From Stappia sp. ES.058 (lineage in GTDB: Bacteria > Pseudomonadota > Alphaproteobacteria > Rhizobiales > Stappiaceae), in the NCBI RefSeq assembly GCF_900105595.1, contig NZ_LT629784.1:2294001-2358000 (forward strand): a DNA stretch of 64,000 nt. Reading direction: 5' to 3'. Under the pieces are notes generated by a model. It was not told the DNA's origin. It worked only from the letters and a program-made list of their open reading frames with translations, and made no database searches. The first letter of the stretch is position 1; every line of letters begins with the position of its first letter. Both the position numbers and the translations under genes were made by a program. This document shows, piece after piece, positions 25,201 through 34,169 of this stretch.

Positions 25201-25590
25201 GTGGGAATCCACGATGGCGCGCGAGCGCAAAGGCATGGACACTCCCCTCCCAGTCCACCGGGAAACGGCCTGTCGGCACAGATCGGCTCGAACAAGCCAC
25301 GCCTCACCGCCGAAGCAAGGGTCAAGGGTGTGTCGCACGCAAAAGAAACACGCATCGCAAGACAACGGACGGCCGCGCGCACCATCGCCCGGAGAACGGA
25401 AGCACTGATCAATGCCCTTCCGGACCATGCGGACTTTGTGTCGCTAAGGGAAAAACTGAAGCAGGCGGAGGCCGTTTCACGCCTGCTTTCCTTGCCGGAT
25501 GGCGGAACCGCGATGCGTCCGCTGCCAGGGACGGCACGGCGGGGATCCCCGAAATCCACAAACAACCGCTTTGACAAAGACGGAACGTGA
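25201..25590 (+). CDS. Hypothetical small helical protein
   Basis: About 129 residues if GTG 25201 is the start; GTG 25330 after AAGGGT is a possible shorter start. The second half has coding-like codon use and predicts charged helices (ETRIARQRTAARTIARRTEA, then SLREKLKQAEAVSRLL). I do not recognise a family. It follows the LuxR gene by 30 bases on the same strand and could be co-transcribed. It may not be a real gene. Confidence 0.4.
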   Translation: MGIHDGARAQRHGHSPPSPPGNGLSAQIGSNKPRLTAEARVKGVSHAKETRIARQRTAARTIARRTEALINALPDHADFVSLREKLKQAEAVSRLLSLPDGGTAMRPLPGTARRGSPKSTNNRFDKDGT

Positions 25591-25750
25591 CCCGACGGCG
25601 AACCCGAAGCCTGGAGGGCGCCACGGGCGGCCGCACGCAGGTTGGACGTGGCGACCGCGACATCAATCCGTCGATCGGATCAAACGCCGCGATCGGTTGA
25701 CGGGCACTCAAACAATGCGGCCCTGTACGCCGGGCCGGGCGCCGGGATGC

Positions 25751-26020
25751 TCAATTCAAGCTGAGCCATTCACGCGCGGCACGCTGGGCTTCGGCAACCT
25801 CCGACCGGCTCATCTCGCCGGCAATATCACGACGATGACGCACCGCGTCCGTGTTTCCCTTCATCGCAGCCAGGTTGAGCCACTTGTGCGCGGACACGAG
25901 ATCCGTTTCGCCATGACGGCCGCAGGCACAATCAAGGCCCATCTGCAGCAGGATGTCGGGTCCGGCGGGCTGACCGCCCATGGTTGCCAGTTCGGTGTTT
26001 CCAAGATCAAGACGAGCCAT
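25751..26020 (-). CDS. Sel1-repeat-like small protein
   Basis: 89 residues; ATG 26020 has GGAG six bases upstream. It holds one Sel1-like unit: LLQMGLDCACGRHGETDLVSAHKWLNLAAMKGNTDA matches the family pattern (G...YA.GRGV..D...A.KWL..AA..G...A). Short single-repeat Sel1 proteins of this type, starting MAR-DLG, are common in Hyphomicrobiales. They are cytoplasmic adaptor-like proteins of unknown role. Confidence 0.85.
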   Translation of the reverse strand: MARLDLGNTELATMGGQPAGPDILLQMGLDCACGRHGETDLVSAHKWLNLAAMKGNTDAVRHRRDIAGEMSRSEVAEAQRAAREWLSLN

Positions 26021-26452
26021 TTCACACTCCGTTTCCGTTCAACGCGAAGGCTTCACATCATGCGAAGCCAAGAATGGTGAAAGACGTCGTTTCGGCTTGT
26101 TATGTACGCATCTTTCAACGTCGAGTGTGTCGTCAGGCTTTCAACGGAAGCTTAAAAAGCGCGCTTAACAAGAACCAAACACAATTAAAATTTTCCGTAA
26201 ATTTAATAAGCGATTCACCAGGAACGTCGGATTCAGTCTGCAAAATCAACCGGCATTTCCGAAATTCCGAAAGAAGCCGTCAACCAGGGATTCACCATCT
26301 GAACAATGAGGGATTTTTGTTGCGCAGCGAATGCACCGGAAAAATCGCCCGTTGCCGCCCGACACAGGTGGTCAAGATCTCCAATCATGCCTACATTCCG
26401 TTTACGTAAACGACAAGAAACCTGATCATTGGCCGTGTGGAGGAAATCAGAC
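26021..26452. other. Intergenic, AT-rich, with a 14-bp perfect palindrome
   Basis: No gene is supported. The stretch serves the divergent Sel1-like and DUF2147 genes. CGTTTACGTAAACG at 26399-26412 is a perfect palindrome 40 bases before the DUF2147 start, a good position for an operator. Its core TTTACGTAAA recurs at 10717-10726. Confidence 0.5.
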
Positions 26453-26875
26453 ATGTCGCATATCCGTTTGGCCGCATCCGCGTTGGCCGCAGCGGTTCTG
26501 GGTTTTGCATCGACTGCGACGCTTGCCGCCGATGCCACAGGTGTCTGGCAACGTCCGAGCGGCACCTCGCGTATCGAAATCAGCCCTTGCGGGTCATCGC
26601 TGTGCGGAAAGCTGGTGTGGTTGAAGGCCCCGCGCAATGACTCGAAAAATCCCGACCCGGCAAAACGCGCGCGACCGCTGCTGGGCACACGCACGGTGAT
26701 GGGCATGACACCCGCGGGCGACGCGGGTGTTTGGAAGGGCAAGGTCTACAACGCGGAAGACGGAAAGACCTATTCGGGACGCATGACCCTGGAAGGACCC
26801 GACAAACTCTCCCTCAAGGGGTGCGTGCTGGGCGGACTGATCTGCAGGGGCGAAACCTGGAGCCGCGTCAAATAG
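26453..26875 (+). CDS. Secreted DUF2147 family protein
   Basis: 140 residues from ATG 26453 behind GGAGGAAAT. A signal peptide ends near LAADA. The mature part has the DUF2147 pattern: ATGVWQRPSGTSRIEISPCG, LCGKLVWL, GTRTVMGMTP, WKGKVYNAEDGKTYSGRMTLE and LKGCVLGGLICRGETWSR. The family is a periplasmic lipocalin-like barrel of unknown function. A palindrome upstream may control it. It converges with a GST gene through a shared terminator. Confidence 0.9.
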   Translation: MSHIRLAASALAAAVLGFASTATLAADATGVWQRPSGTSRIEISPCGSSLCGKLVWLKAPRNDSKNPDPAKRARPLLGTRTVMGMTPAGDAGVWKGKVYNAEDGKTYSGRMTLEGPDKLSLKGCVLGGLICRGETWSRVK

Positions 26876-26886
26876 CGGGCAGACGG

Positions 26887-26926
26887 CAAAAAGAAGGGCG
26901 CACCGACACCGCGCCGGCCGCCCTTC
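26887..26926 (-). terminator. Rho-independent terminator of the GST gene
   Basis: GAAGGGCG (26893-26900) pairs with CGCCCTTC (26919-26926) across an 18-base loop that is itself GC-rich. On the minus strand the stem is followed by TTTTT, so it fits termination of the gst transcript. It may also slow transcripts arriving from the DUF2147 side. Confidence 0.6.
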
Positions 26927-26954
26927 CCCCAGTTTGCCATGAACGGTGAGCGGC

Positions 26955-27668
26955 TCAGCGCGCCCGCTGACCAAACAACACCGATTGCGCATTCTTGTTG
27001 CCGGCAAGGTCGAGCTTTTCCCGCTCTTCCTGGCCGACGGCAAGCCCGCGTGCGACCGCCGGACGCGCCGTCAGTGCCTCCAGCCAGCGTTTCACATTGG
27101 GGAAATCGGCGGCAAGATCCATCCCCTGTCGCTCCCAGCCCTTGGCCCAGCCGACCATGGCCATGTCGGCGATGCTGTATTCGCCGGCGACGAAATCCTG
27201 CCCCTCCAGTTGCTTGTTCAACACGCCATACAGCCGGTGAGTCTCATTGAGGTAGCGATCCATCGCATAGGGAAGCTTTTCGGGCGCATAGACGCGGAAG
27301 TGGTGGTTCTGGCCAAGCATCGGGCCGAAGCCGCCCATCTGCCACATCAGCCATTCCTCGACTTTCACCCTTGCGCGTTCGTCGCCCGGATAGAACCGGC
27401 CGAATTTGCGACCGAGGTACTGAAGGATTGCGCCCGATTCAAAAATGGAAATGGGCTCGCCGCCGGGACCTTCGGGATCGACGATTGCCGGCATGCGATT
27501 GTTCGGCGCGATCTTCAGAAAGTCCGGCTTGAACTGGTCGCCTGCGCCGATGTTGACGTATTTGATCTCATAGGGAACGCCCAACTCCTCCAGAAGGATC
27601 GTAACCTTCCAGCCGTTCGGTGTCGGCCAGTAGTGAACTTCGATGGGCTCTTTCTGGGTGACGGTCAT
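26955..27668 (-). CDS. Glutathione S-transferase, YfcG-like disulfide-bond oxidoreductase
   Basis: 237 residues. The thioredoxin-like N-terminal domain begins VHYWPTPNGWKVTILLEELGVPYE, where the TPNGWK motif is the glutathione site of the Nu-class YfcG/YghU family; NNRMPAIVDPEG and ESGAILQYLGRKFG give the cis-Pro and the ES pair that bind glutathione. The helical C-terminal domain has FVAGEYSIADMAMVGW. Members reduce disulfides and organic peroxides with glutathione. It is a single gene with its own terminator. Confidence 0.92.
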   Translation of the reverse strand: MTVTQKEPIEVHYWPTPNGWKVTILLEELGVPYEIKYVNIGAGDQFKPDFLKIAPNNRMPAIVDPEGPGGEPISIFESGAILQYLGRKFGRFYPGDERARVKVEEWLMWQMGGFGPMLGQNHHFRVYAPEKLPYAMDRYLNETHRLYGVLNKQLEGQDFVAGEYSIADMAMVGWAKGWERQGMDLAADFPNVKRWLEALTARPAVARGLAVGQEEREKLDLAGNKNAQSVLFGQRAR

Positions 27669-28041
27669 TCTTGTCTCCGGAACATGTCGTGAAGCTTGCG
27701 GAAAAACCCGCTGTCGTGCCTAGACATAGGCAGCGGCGCCCCATCCGGCAAAGGCTGATTGTCCGCGCGCTCGAATGAGCTTGAAACGATGTACGCTCGA
27801 TCAAGTGGCCTGAACGCAGAAGCCCGCCCTCACAGCATCCGCATACCGCCAAGCTGCGAGGCCGTCAGATCGAATGCGAAAAAATTCGGCAGCCGCAGGT
27901 TCGCGCACCGTGTGAAAACGAATTGCATTTCTTTATTATGCATTAATAAATTGAATAGCTTGCAATTTTGAAGTAATATTTCCCGTTTTCATTATTATCC
28001 AAATTCATCGACAATAAAAATCTGGAGGGGGAGTTTTTGGG
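27669..28041. other. Intergenic upstream of the novel secreted protein gene
   Basis: No gene is recognised. From about 27910 to 28020 it is AT-rich and probably contains the promoter of the gene at 28042, whose ribosome site GGAGGGGG lies at about 28023-28030. Confidence 0.4.
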
Positions 28042-28848
28042 ATGTTTAGAAAACTAATTATCCTTGCAGCATTTGTCATTTCAACAAACGCCCCTGCGGA
28101 AGCCGGGCGTTTGGGGAAGTGTGTAAAATGCGTCAGCAATGCGGGGCCGGCAATCGACACTTGGGATATGGGAAATCCACTTGGTGGATGCGGACTTCTG
28201 AACTCGGGCGGCGACGGCATTCCGGCACTGTGCGACGCCAACATGGGCATCGTGCGCGGCGGCCCTTTGAATGATCCTTTTTGGCGTTGCTCAACACGCT
28301 CTTCCAGGTTCAACACCTGGATCGGTGGCGAGGACAAGGATCTTATCATCGTGGGAGATGATCAAAGCGATATTTCGAAAGGAACTCTCTTCCGAATTCA
28401 GGACGGTGATGAATACGATTGCGAAGTGGATGTCTTCACGGGCAGGAACCACTCGGTTCTTCGCTACGGGAAAGACAACGATATATTTGATATATTCACC
28501 AGAAATTCGACGGGGTTCGTGCGTCACACTTACCGGATCGAAGACGGACAGGGGCACGGGATTGTCTCCGGAGACAATATCGTCGGGCGGCTCTACGGGC
28601 GGCACAAAGACATACTCGCGTTGTATGGAATCGCCGACGACGGAACCGTAACAGAATGGCGTCGCGGCTTTTTTGACGGTAGAGGCCAGGGAATGGAACT
28701 GCTCGGGCCATCCGACATCGGTCTTGTCTATGGCAACGACAACGATATCCGCGTCAGATTTTGCTTCGATGGGCAGACGTGGAAATTCGGCCCCCATATC
28801 GGTTTCGGCCAACCCTTCCCCGCGACTTGCTCGCAAGCGCTGCCTTGA
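28042..28848 (+). CDS. Secreted protein of unknown family with beta-type repeats
   Basis: 268 residues from ATG 28042. A signal peptide ends near PAEAG, followed by two Cys-rich turns (GKCVKC). I do not recognise the family. The mature part has three to four degenerate units of about 40 residues built on a 'YG-x-x-x-DI-x-x-x-(Y/F)...DG' theme: DLIIVGDDQSDIS, LRYGKDNDIFDIFTR, RLYGRHKDILALYG and LVYGNDNDIRVRF. The alternation suggests blades of a small beta-propeller or a beta-solenoid with Asp-rich, possibly calcium-binding, turns. Four or more cysteines could form disulfides in the periplasm or outside. The gene stands alone. Confidence 0.75.
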   Translation: MFRKLIILAAFVISTNAPAEAGRLGKCVKCVSNAGPAIDTWDMGNPLGGCGLLNSGGDGIPALCDANMGIVRGGPLNDPFWRCSTRSSRFNTWIGGEDKDLIIVGDDQSDISKGTLFRIQDGDEYDCEVDVFTGRNHSVLRYGKDNDIFDIFTRNSTGFVRHTYRIEDGQGHGIVSGDNIVGRLYGRHKDILALYGIADDGTVTEWRRGFFDGRGQGMELLGPSDIGLVYGNDNDIRVRFCFDGQTWKFGPHIGFGQPFPATCSQALP

Positions 28849-28895
28849 AGCGGAACGGACACATTCAGCCGGACCTCTCCGAGCCGCCGCGCCCC

Positions 28896-29378
28896 TCACA
28901 GCATCCGCTTGTAGCCGATATGCGAGGCGTCATAGCCAAGCGCCGTATAAAAGGCATGCGATCCTTCGCGCGCCCGGTTCGACGTCAGTTGCAACAACAC
29001 GCAGCCGGCCTCGCGGGCGCGCGCCTCGGCGAAGCGCATGATCGCGCGCCCGATCCCCAGGCGACGAAACTCCGGCATGACGTGCACGCTCTCGACCTGG
29101 GCGCGCGGGCGCCCTTGAAACGACAGCCCCTCTATCACCGTGAGCTCGAACGATCCGGCAATCGCCCCTGCCTCCCCCTCGCAACGCACGACATGGAGCG
29201 TCGTGGTCCCACCGGCTTTCATCCGCCGGAAGGCCGCGACATAGGGGGCCGGATCCTCGCTCTCCGCATCAGCGCGGGCGCCGACGGCATTGGCCCTCAA
29301 CAGGCGGAGGATGTCCGGCAGGTCATGCTCCAGCGCCGGACCAATCGTGACAGCAAGCGTATCGGTGGGGTCGATCAT
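28896..29378 (-). CDS. GNAT family N-acetyltransferase
   Basis: 160 residues from ATG 29378; a TTG at 29390 is also in frame. The acetyl-CoA loop reads VHVMPEFRRLGIGRAIMRFAEARA, and NRAREGSHAFYTALGYDASHIGYK is the typical C-terminal strand and helix. It starts eight bases after the btaB stop, so it is probably the last gene of the btaAB operon. A link to betaine-lipid metabolism is not known. Confidence 0.88.
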   Translation of the reverse strand: MIDPTDTLAVTIGPALEHDLPDILRLLRANAVGARADAESEDPAPYVAAFRRMKAGGTTTLHVVRCEGEAGAIAGSFELTVIEGLSFQGRPRAQVESVHVMPEFRRLGIGRAIMRFAEARAREAGCVLLQLTSNRAREGSHAFYTALGYDASHIGYKRML

Positions 29379-29386
29379 GCATGAAC

Positions 29387-30082
29387 TCAATCGTTTGGTG
29401 GCTTGCGAGCGGCATCATGGCCCACGCGCCCGTAGACAGCATAGCCGCCATGAAGAATGGATACATCCGCGCGCGCGCCATGACGGGCGGCAAGGCCGGA
29501 AAGCACGTGGGGAAGGTCACCCCGCGGCGTTACGTGAAAGGCGGCGAGCCATGCCTGAAAGGGGCCACGCAGTATCGTGGGATAGCGCGTCATCGTGCCG
29601 AAGTCGACGCAGGAAAGCTCTCCGCCGTCGCCAAGCAGGCCCAATCCGGCCTCAAGCGCTTGCTGCCAGGGTGGGATCATCGACAGCGCATAGGAGACGA
29701 ACACCCGATCGAAGGTCTCGCGCCCGAAGACGACGCGCGGATCGAAAGCGCTTGCGTCGCCTTGCGCGATCACGACCCGCCCTCCAAGCCCTGCCCGGTC
29801 GATGGAGCGCCTTGCACTGTCGAGCATGGCCGACGACAGGTCGATGCCGAAAAACCGGGCCGTCGGATAGCGCTGCGCGGCCACGACAAGGTTGCGGGCG
29901 GTCCCGCACCCCAGTTCCAGCACCGTCCCGCCATCAGGCGGCTGGAGATCGGCGATAAGACGGTCACGCCCCAGCAGATAGGGCTTTCGCGTCATGTCAT
30001 AGATGTGCCGCTGCCAGCCGTAAATCCGGTCCATCAGCACCGCGCCGGCGGTGTCGCCCTGGCTGGTCCCCTGCCCACTCAT
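29387..30082 (-). CDS. btaB: BtaB, SAM-dependent N-methyltransferase of betaine-lipid synthesis
   Basis: 231 residues from ATG 30082, which overlaps the btaA stop (ATGA). Class I methyltransferase with SAM loop VLELGCGTARNL, acidic residue in FFGIDLSSAML, and the YGWQRHIYDMTRKPYLLGRD lead that is typical of BtaB. The enzyme methylates diacylglyceryl-homoserine three times to give the phosphorus-free lipid DGTS. Its identity rests on the family features and on its coupling to btaA. Confidence 0.93.
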   Translation of the reverse strand: MSGQGTSQGDTAGAVLMDRIYGWQRHIYDMTRKPYLLGRDRLIADLQPPDGGTVLELGCGTARNLVVAAQRYPTARFFGIDLSSAMLDSARRSIDRAGLGGRVVIAQGDASAFDPRVVFGRETFDRVFVSYALSMIPPWQQALEAGLGLLGDGGELSCVDFGTMTRYPTILRGPFQAWLAAFHVTPRGDLPHVLSGLAARHGARADVSILHGGYAVYGRVGHDAARKPPND

Positions 30083-31314
30083 GCGGACTTGCGGATGTAG
30101 AGATGCATTCCGCCGTAGATCGAGGAGCGATCCCGCGCGCTGCAATGGGCGGAGGTTTCGGCGTCATAGTCCCAGCGGTCGAGAATGTCGGCTGCGACCC
30201 GCCCGGGCAGAAGCGACGGCTCGGCGGCGGTGCGAAACACCACCCGTGCCCCGGGGCGCGCCGTGCGGGTGATCTCGGCCCAAAGCTCGTTGAGCGTATC
30301 GTCCGACATCCAGTCCTGCGCATCCAGAAGCACATACCGGTCAACGCTCTCCTCCTGCTGATCGGCCAGATGGTCGGTGAAGGAGCGGTTGGCCACCTGC
30401 ACGCGGTCGGCGCGCGCGCGAACATCATCGAAATGCGCTCGGCGCAGATAGGGCGGCAGCGGACCGGCCTCGTCGTCGGCATAGCCGCGTCCGAAGGCCT
30501 GCCACGCGAAGTAATTTTCCGAAAGCGGAAAGCCGCAGGCCAGCCGCTCCAGCCTTTGGCGCAGGACGCCGGCCATCCCGTCATTGCCGGCAGACGCCAG
30601 CGCCTCGTATTGCGCCGGCGGAATACCGAGACCGTAGAGCGAGACCTTCTTCGAGGTCGCCCAGCGCACCATGCGCTTGTCGAAGAGCGGCGCGAGCGCC
30701 GTGTCGAAGAAGCTGCGCTGCTCGGCCATCGTGCGCGCCTTGAGCAGGTCCTTCGGGTCGATGCCGTAAAGCCGCGCCACCCTGTGGCCCCAGCCGATGA
30801 AATAGCCGAGCAGACCGTGATGGTAGAGATCGCGCGCAAAAAGCGAAATCCGCCTGCGCCCGGTGAGATCGCGACGTTCCCAATAGGCGCGGGTGTCCGC
30901 ATCCAGGTGCGGCTGGAGAAAGCGCTCGTAGGCCGCCACATTGGCGGCCTGGTCGGCCTTGCCGAAGAAGCGATAGAACGCGTCATAGTTGGGCAGCTGT
31001 GTCGCCGCCGTCAGTTTCAGCCGCGTCAGCGCGACATGCGCCTTGTTGAGATCGACGGCGGTGATCGCGCGCGGGTCGGCGGTCAGATAGGACAGGATGT
31101 TGCAGCCGCCGGAGGCAATCGCCACGATTCGGTGATCGCGCTCGATCGCAAGCGCTTCCATGTCGATTTCCGGGTCTTCCCAGATCTGCGGATAGACAAG
31201 GCCCTTGAAGGCAAAGGTGAAGGCGCGCTCCAAAAACCCCTCGCCCGACAGCGCCCTGTTGCGATGCACGGCCTTTTCGAGCAATCCGCCCGCGCCCGTC
31301 TGTCCAGCCTTCAT
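30079..31314 (-). CDS. btaA: BtaA, SAM:diacylglycerol 3-amino-3-carboxypropyl transferase
   Basis: 411 residues of the DUF3419 family. KGLVYPQIWEDPEIDMEAL, the SAM loop IASGGCNILSYL, VDLNKAHVALTRLKL and YGLGIPPAQYEAL are BtaA hallmarks. It moves the 3-amino-3-carboxypropyl group of SAM to diacylglycerol, giving diacylglyceryl-homoserine at the inner membrane. With btaB it makes DGTS, which replaces phospholipids under phosphate starvation in alphaproteobacteria. A candidate Pho box lies 55 bases upstream. Confidence 0.95.
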   Translation of the reverse strand: MKAGQTGAGGLLEKAVHRNRALSGEGFLERAFTFAFKGLVYPQIWEDPEIDMEALAIERDHRIVAIASGGCNILSYLTADPRAITAVDLNKAHVALTRLKLTAATQLPNYDAFYRFFGKADQAANVAAYERFLQPHLDADTRAYWERRDLTGRRRISLFARDLYHHGLLGYFIGWGHRVARLYGIDPKDLLKARTMAEQRSFFDTALAPLFDKRMVRWATSKKVSLYGLGIPPAQYEALASAGNDGMAGVLRQRLERLACGFPLSENYFAWQAFGRGYADDEAGPLPPYLRRAHFDDVRARADRVQVANRSFTDHLADQQEESVDRYVLLDAQDWMSDDTLNELWAEITRTARPGARVVFRTAAEPSLLPGRVAADILDRWDYDAETSAHCSARDRSSIYGGMHLYIRKSA

Positions 31315-31368
31315 GCCCGTTCTCCCAAATCATGGATCGTCATGACTTGAGCCGGGTAAGCCGTCTGC

Positions 31369-31386
31369 GTTACGGGAGCATGACAA
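31369..31386 (-). promoter_or_regulatory. Candidate Pho box upstream of btaA
   Basis: On the minus strand TTGTCATGCTCCCGTAAC resembles the PhoB consensus CTGTCAT-N4-CTGTCAT: the first half matches six of seven, the second about four to five of seven, with correct spacing. It lies 55 bases before the btaA ATG. PhoB control of btaAB is known in related bacteria, which makes this plausible but unproven. Confidence 0.45.
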
Positions 31387-31407
31387 ACATGCTCAATGCG
31401 CCGCTTA

Positions 31408-32892
31408 TCACTCGATGCCGATCTTCGACTTGAGCAGGTCGTTGACCGCCTTGGGGTTGGCCTTGCCGCCGGTCGCCTTCATCACCTGACCGACGAACCA
31501 GCCAAGCAGGCCGGGCTTTTCCTTGGCCTGCTCCACCTTCTCCGGATTGGCCGCGATGATCTTGTCGACCTCCGCCTCGATGGCGCCGAGATCCGTCACC
31601 TGCTTCATGCCGCGCGTCTCGACGATCTCCGCCGGGTCGCCGCCCTCGGTCCACAGGATCTCGAAAAGGTCCTTGGCGATCTTGCCGGAAATCGTGCCGT
31701 CCTTGACGAGATCGACCAGCCCGCCGAGCTGTGCCGCCGACACAGGCGTTTCGCCAAGATCGAAGCCTTCCTTGTTGAGCCGGCCGAACAACTCGTTGAT
31801 CACCCAGTTTGCCGAGAGTTTCGCATCGCGCCCCGCCGCGACAAGCTCGAAGAAGTCCGCCGAGGCCCGCTCCATGATCAGGATGTCGGCGTCATAGGCC
31901 GACAGGCCGTAATCGGCGATGAACCGCGCCTTCTTGTCGTCGGGAAGTTCCGGCAGGCCGCTTGCCAGCGCATCGACATAGGCTTGGCCGAACTCCAGCG
32001 GCAAAAGGTCGGGATCTGGGAAATAGCGATAGTCATGCGCCTCTTCCTTGGAGCGCATCGAGCGGGTTTCGCCCTTCACGGGGTCGAACAGCCGCGTTTC
32101 CTGATCGATCGATCCGCCGTCTTCCAGAATGCCGATCTGGCGGCGTGCTTCGTAATCAATCGCCTGACCGACGAAGCGGATGGAGTTGACGTTCTTGATC
32201 TCGCAGCGCGTGCCGAAATCGCCGCCCGGCGCGCGCACAGACACGTTGACGTCCGCACGCATCGAACCCTGGTCCATGTTGCCGTCGCAGGTACCGAGAT
32301 ACCGCAGGATGCTGCGCAATTTGGTCAGATAGGTCTTGGCCTCGTCGCCGGAGCGCAGATCGGGCTTGGAGACGATCTCCATCAGCGCCACACCCGAGCG
32401 GTTCAGATCGACAAACGACATGGTCGCGTGCTGGTCGTGCAAGGATTTGCCCGCGTCCTGCTCAAGATGCAGGCGCTCGACACCGACGGTCACCTTCTCG
32501 CCGTCGGCCATGTCGAGCAGAACCTCGCCTTCGCCGACGATCGGCTGCTTGAACTGCGAGATCTGGTAGCCCTGCGGCAGGTCGGGGTAGAAATAGTTTT
32601 TGCGGTCAAACACCGACCTGTGGTTGATCTCTGCCTTTAGTCCGAGGCCGGTGCGCACGGCCTGTGCGACGCATTCCTCGTTGATCACCGGCAGCATGCC
32701 GGGCATCGCGGCATCGACAAGGCTGACATTGGAATTGGGCTCGCGGCCGAATTCGGTCGAGGCACCGGAAAAGAGCTTCGCGTTGGAGGTGACCTGCGCA
32801 TGAACCTCAAGCCCGATCACGATTTCCCAGTCACCGGTGGCGCCCTTAATGAATTTCTTCGGATCGGGAGTGCGGGTGTCGACGATGCTCAT
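31408..32892 (-). CDS. gatB: Asp-tRNA(Asn)/Glu-tRNA(Gln) amidotransferase subunit B
   Basis: 494 residues. [49 protein letters not shown] and the HLEQDAGKS segment are GatB landmarks, and the C-terminal YqeY-like tail is present. GatB is the kinase and tRNA-binding subunit that activates the mischarged glutamate or aspartate for transamidation using ammonia from GatA. gatC and gatA lie 11 kb away on the same strand, a separation common in alphaproteobacteria. Confidence 0.97.
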   Translation of the reverse strand: MSIVDTRTPDPKKFIKGATGDWEIVIGLEVHAQVTSNAKLFSGASTEFGREPNSNVSLVDAAMPGMLPVINEECVAQAVRTGLGLKAEINHRSVFDRKNYFYPDLPQGYQISQFKQPIVGEGEVLLDMADGEKVTVGVERLHLEQDAGKSLHDQHATMSFVDLNRSGVALMEIVSKPDLRSGDEAKTYLTKLRSILRYLGTCDGNMDQGSMRADVNVSVRAPGGDFGTRCEIKNVNSIRFVGQAIDYEARRQIGILEDGGSIDQETRLFDPVKGETRSMRSKEEAHDYRYFPDPDLLPLEFGQAYVDALASGLPELPDDKKARFIADYGLSAYDADILIMERASADFFELVAAGRDAKLSANWVINELFGRLNKEGFDLGETPVSAAQLGGLVDLVKDGTISGKIAKDLFEILWTEGGDPAEIVETRGMKQVTDLGAIEAEVDKIIAANPEKVEQAKEKPGLLGWFVGQVMKATGGKANPKAVNDLLKSKIGIE

Positions 32893-33147
32893 GCCGTTTC
32901 AGTCCTGCCTGTCGCCCGTTCAGGCCGCCGCGCGCACGCGCGCGAAATCCGACCACGGGCCTGTCTTGAACACGTGAGTGAGTGGGTAGTGGGTCTTGGC
33001 CCGCCCCGCAAGGGGGGAGTGGGGATTGGAAGGCCATGAGCGGCGGCTTTGCGCCCTCGGCGTGCGCATTCATGACCCCGAACCGATCACGCCCCACGCG
33101 GCTGCCCCGGTTGGCATCATAAGGGAAAGCAGACAGGAAAACGGTCT

Positions 33148-33975
33148 CTAGAACTTGAAGGAAACACCCGCGATCGGCCCCTGGACCGTGACATCGAAAT
33201 CGAAAGTCCCGTTTTTGTAGTCGACCCCGAGCGCCCGATAGCCGGCAACCGCCGAGACATGTTGGGAGATCTCGTAGCCAACGCCTCCCATGACGTCCCA
33301 GCCGAAGTTCGACGAGCCGCCGCCGGCTATGGCCGAGCCGGTAAGATAAATCCGGTCGGTGACGTTCACGCGCCCCTTGAGGCCGCCCATGGCATCGACC
33401 CATGTCTCCGAATCCTTGAAGGACCGGCCGGCAAGGATGCCGCCATTGTACCTGAGCGTGTTTTCGACAGACCATATGCGTCCGCCAAAGACAGCATCCA
33501 GACGCATGTTCGCGCGATCCACAATCGCGTAACCGGCAAGCGCGGTCGCGGACATCGTGGACGAGTCGAGAGCGACGCTCGACGCAAGGACACCGCGCGG
33601 CGTGGTTTCGTCCGTGCCCAGCTTCAGATAGAAGAAATCCGTGGTGAGGCTGAAGGGGCCGTTGCGAATTTCCCCCGCGACCGTGGCCGAGAACTGAAGA
33701 TCGCTCAGGATATCGGAAAAGCCCATGTCGACATCGACGGGCGGGGCTCCGAAAGACGCGACCTTGCCCGACATGCCGGCGGCCCAGAAATAGGGTGCGA
33801 CTTCGAAACTCCACGGCGACGGCGAGGCGTCCGCCTCCAGGGGAGCGACGGCAATGGACGACGCGGGATCCGCCGCAAACGCGGGCACCGTCTGGAGGCC
33901 GGCGGCAAAGCCGAGCCCGGCCAACAGGATGCGCGGCGTCACCGCATTCTTCAACCGCGCGGAAAGCGTTTCCAT
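33148..33975 (-). CDS. Outer-membrane beta-barrel protein
   Basis: 275 residues from ATG 33975, chosen because AAGGAC lies six bases upstream; two upstream ATGs are in frame. A signal peptide ends near AFAAD. The mature part alternates hydrophobic and polar residues in beta strands and ends in Phe (GVSFKF), the usual barrel signature recognised by the Bam machinery. Motifs such as WSFEVAPYFWAAGMSG and GGRIWSVENTLRYN are typical of small alphaproteobacterial porin-like barrels. A 19-base motif shared with the DUF1254 gene lies upstream near the AraC gene end. Confidence 0.82.
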   Translation of the reverse strand: METLSARLKNAVTPRILLAGLGFAAGLQTVPAFAADPASSIAVAPLEADASPSPWSFEVAPYFWAAGMSGKVASFGAPPVDVDMGFSDILSDLQFSATVAGEIRNGPFSLTTDFFYLKLGTDETTPRGVLASSVALDSSTMSATALAGYAIVDRANMRLDAVFGGRIWSVENTLRYNGGILAGRSFKDSETWVDAMGGLKGRVNVTDRIYLTGSAIAGGGSSNFGWDVMGGVGYEISQHVSAVAGYRALGVDYKNGTFDFDVTVQGPIAGVSFKF

Positions 33976-34150
33976 TTGCAGGTCCTTGTGCTTCGCAGAC
34001 ATTCGATGGATCACCGAAACGCATCGTGATGGCGTCATGCCCTCGGGATCGGCGCATCCGGGAGAGCCGGCCCTGGCTCATGTTGGCCCGCACAACGGCC
34101 CCTCCCCTGAAACCGGTATTCAGTAGGTTTAGAAAAGAAGCCGTCACGCC

Positions 34151-34169
34151 TGCTTTGCATTTTACGCCA
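34151..34169. promoter_or_regulatory. Shared motif, copy 1 (upstream of the barrel gene)
   Basis: TGCTTTGCATTTTACGCCA at 34151-34169 recurs with one change at 37839-37857. In both places AAATCGCC follows about 25 bases later. Copy 1 overlaps the end of the AraC gene and lies about 180 bases before the barrel-protein start. It may be a binding site of the AraC-type regulator. Confidence 0.45.

Noticed and set aside
30103..31350. 415-codon open frame on the + strand
   Set aside because: Antisense to btaA, which has clear family motifs. No domain or start signal in the + frame.
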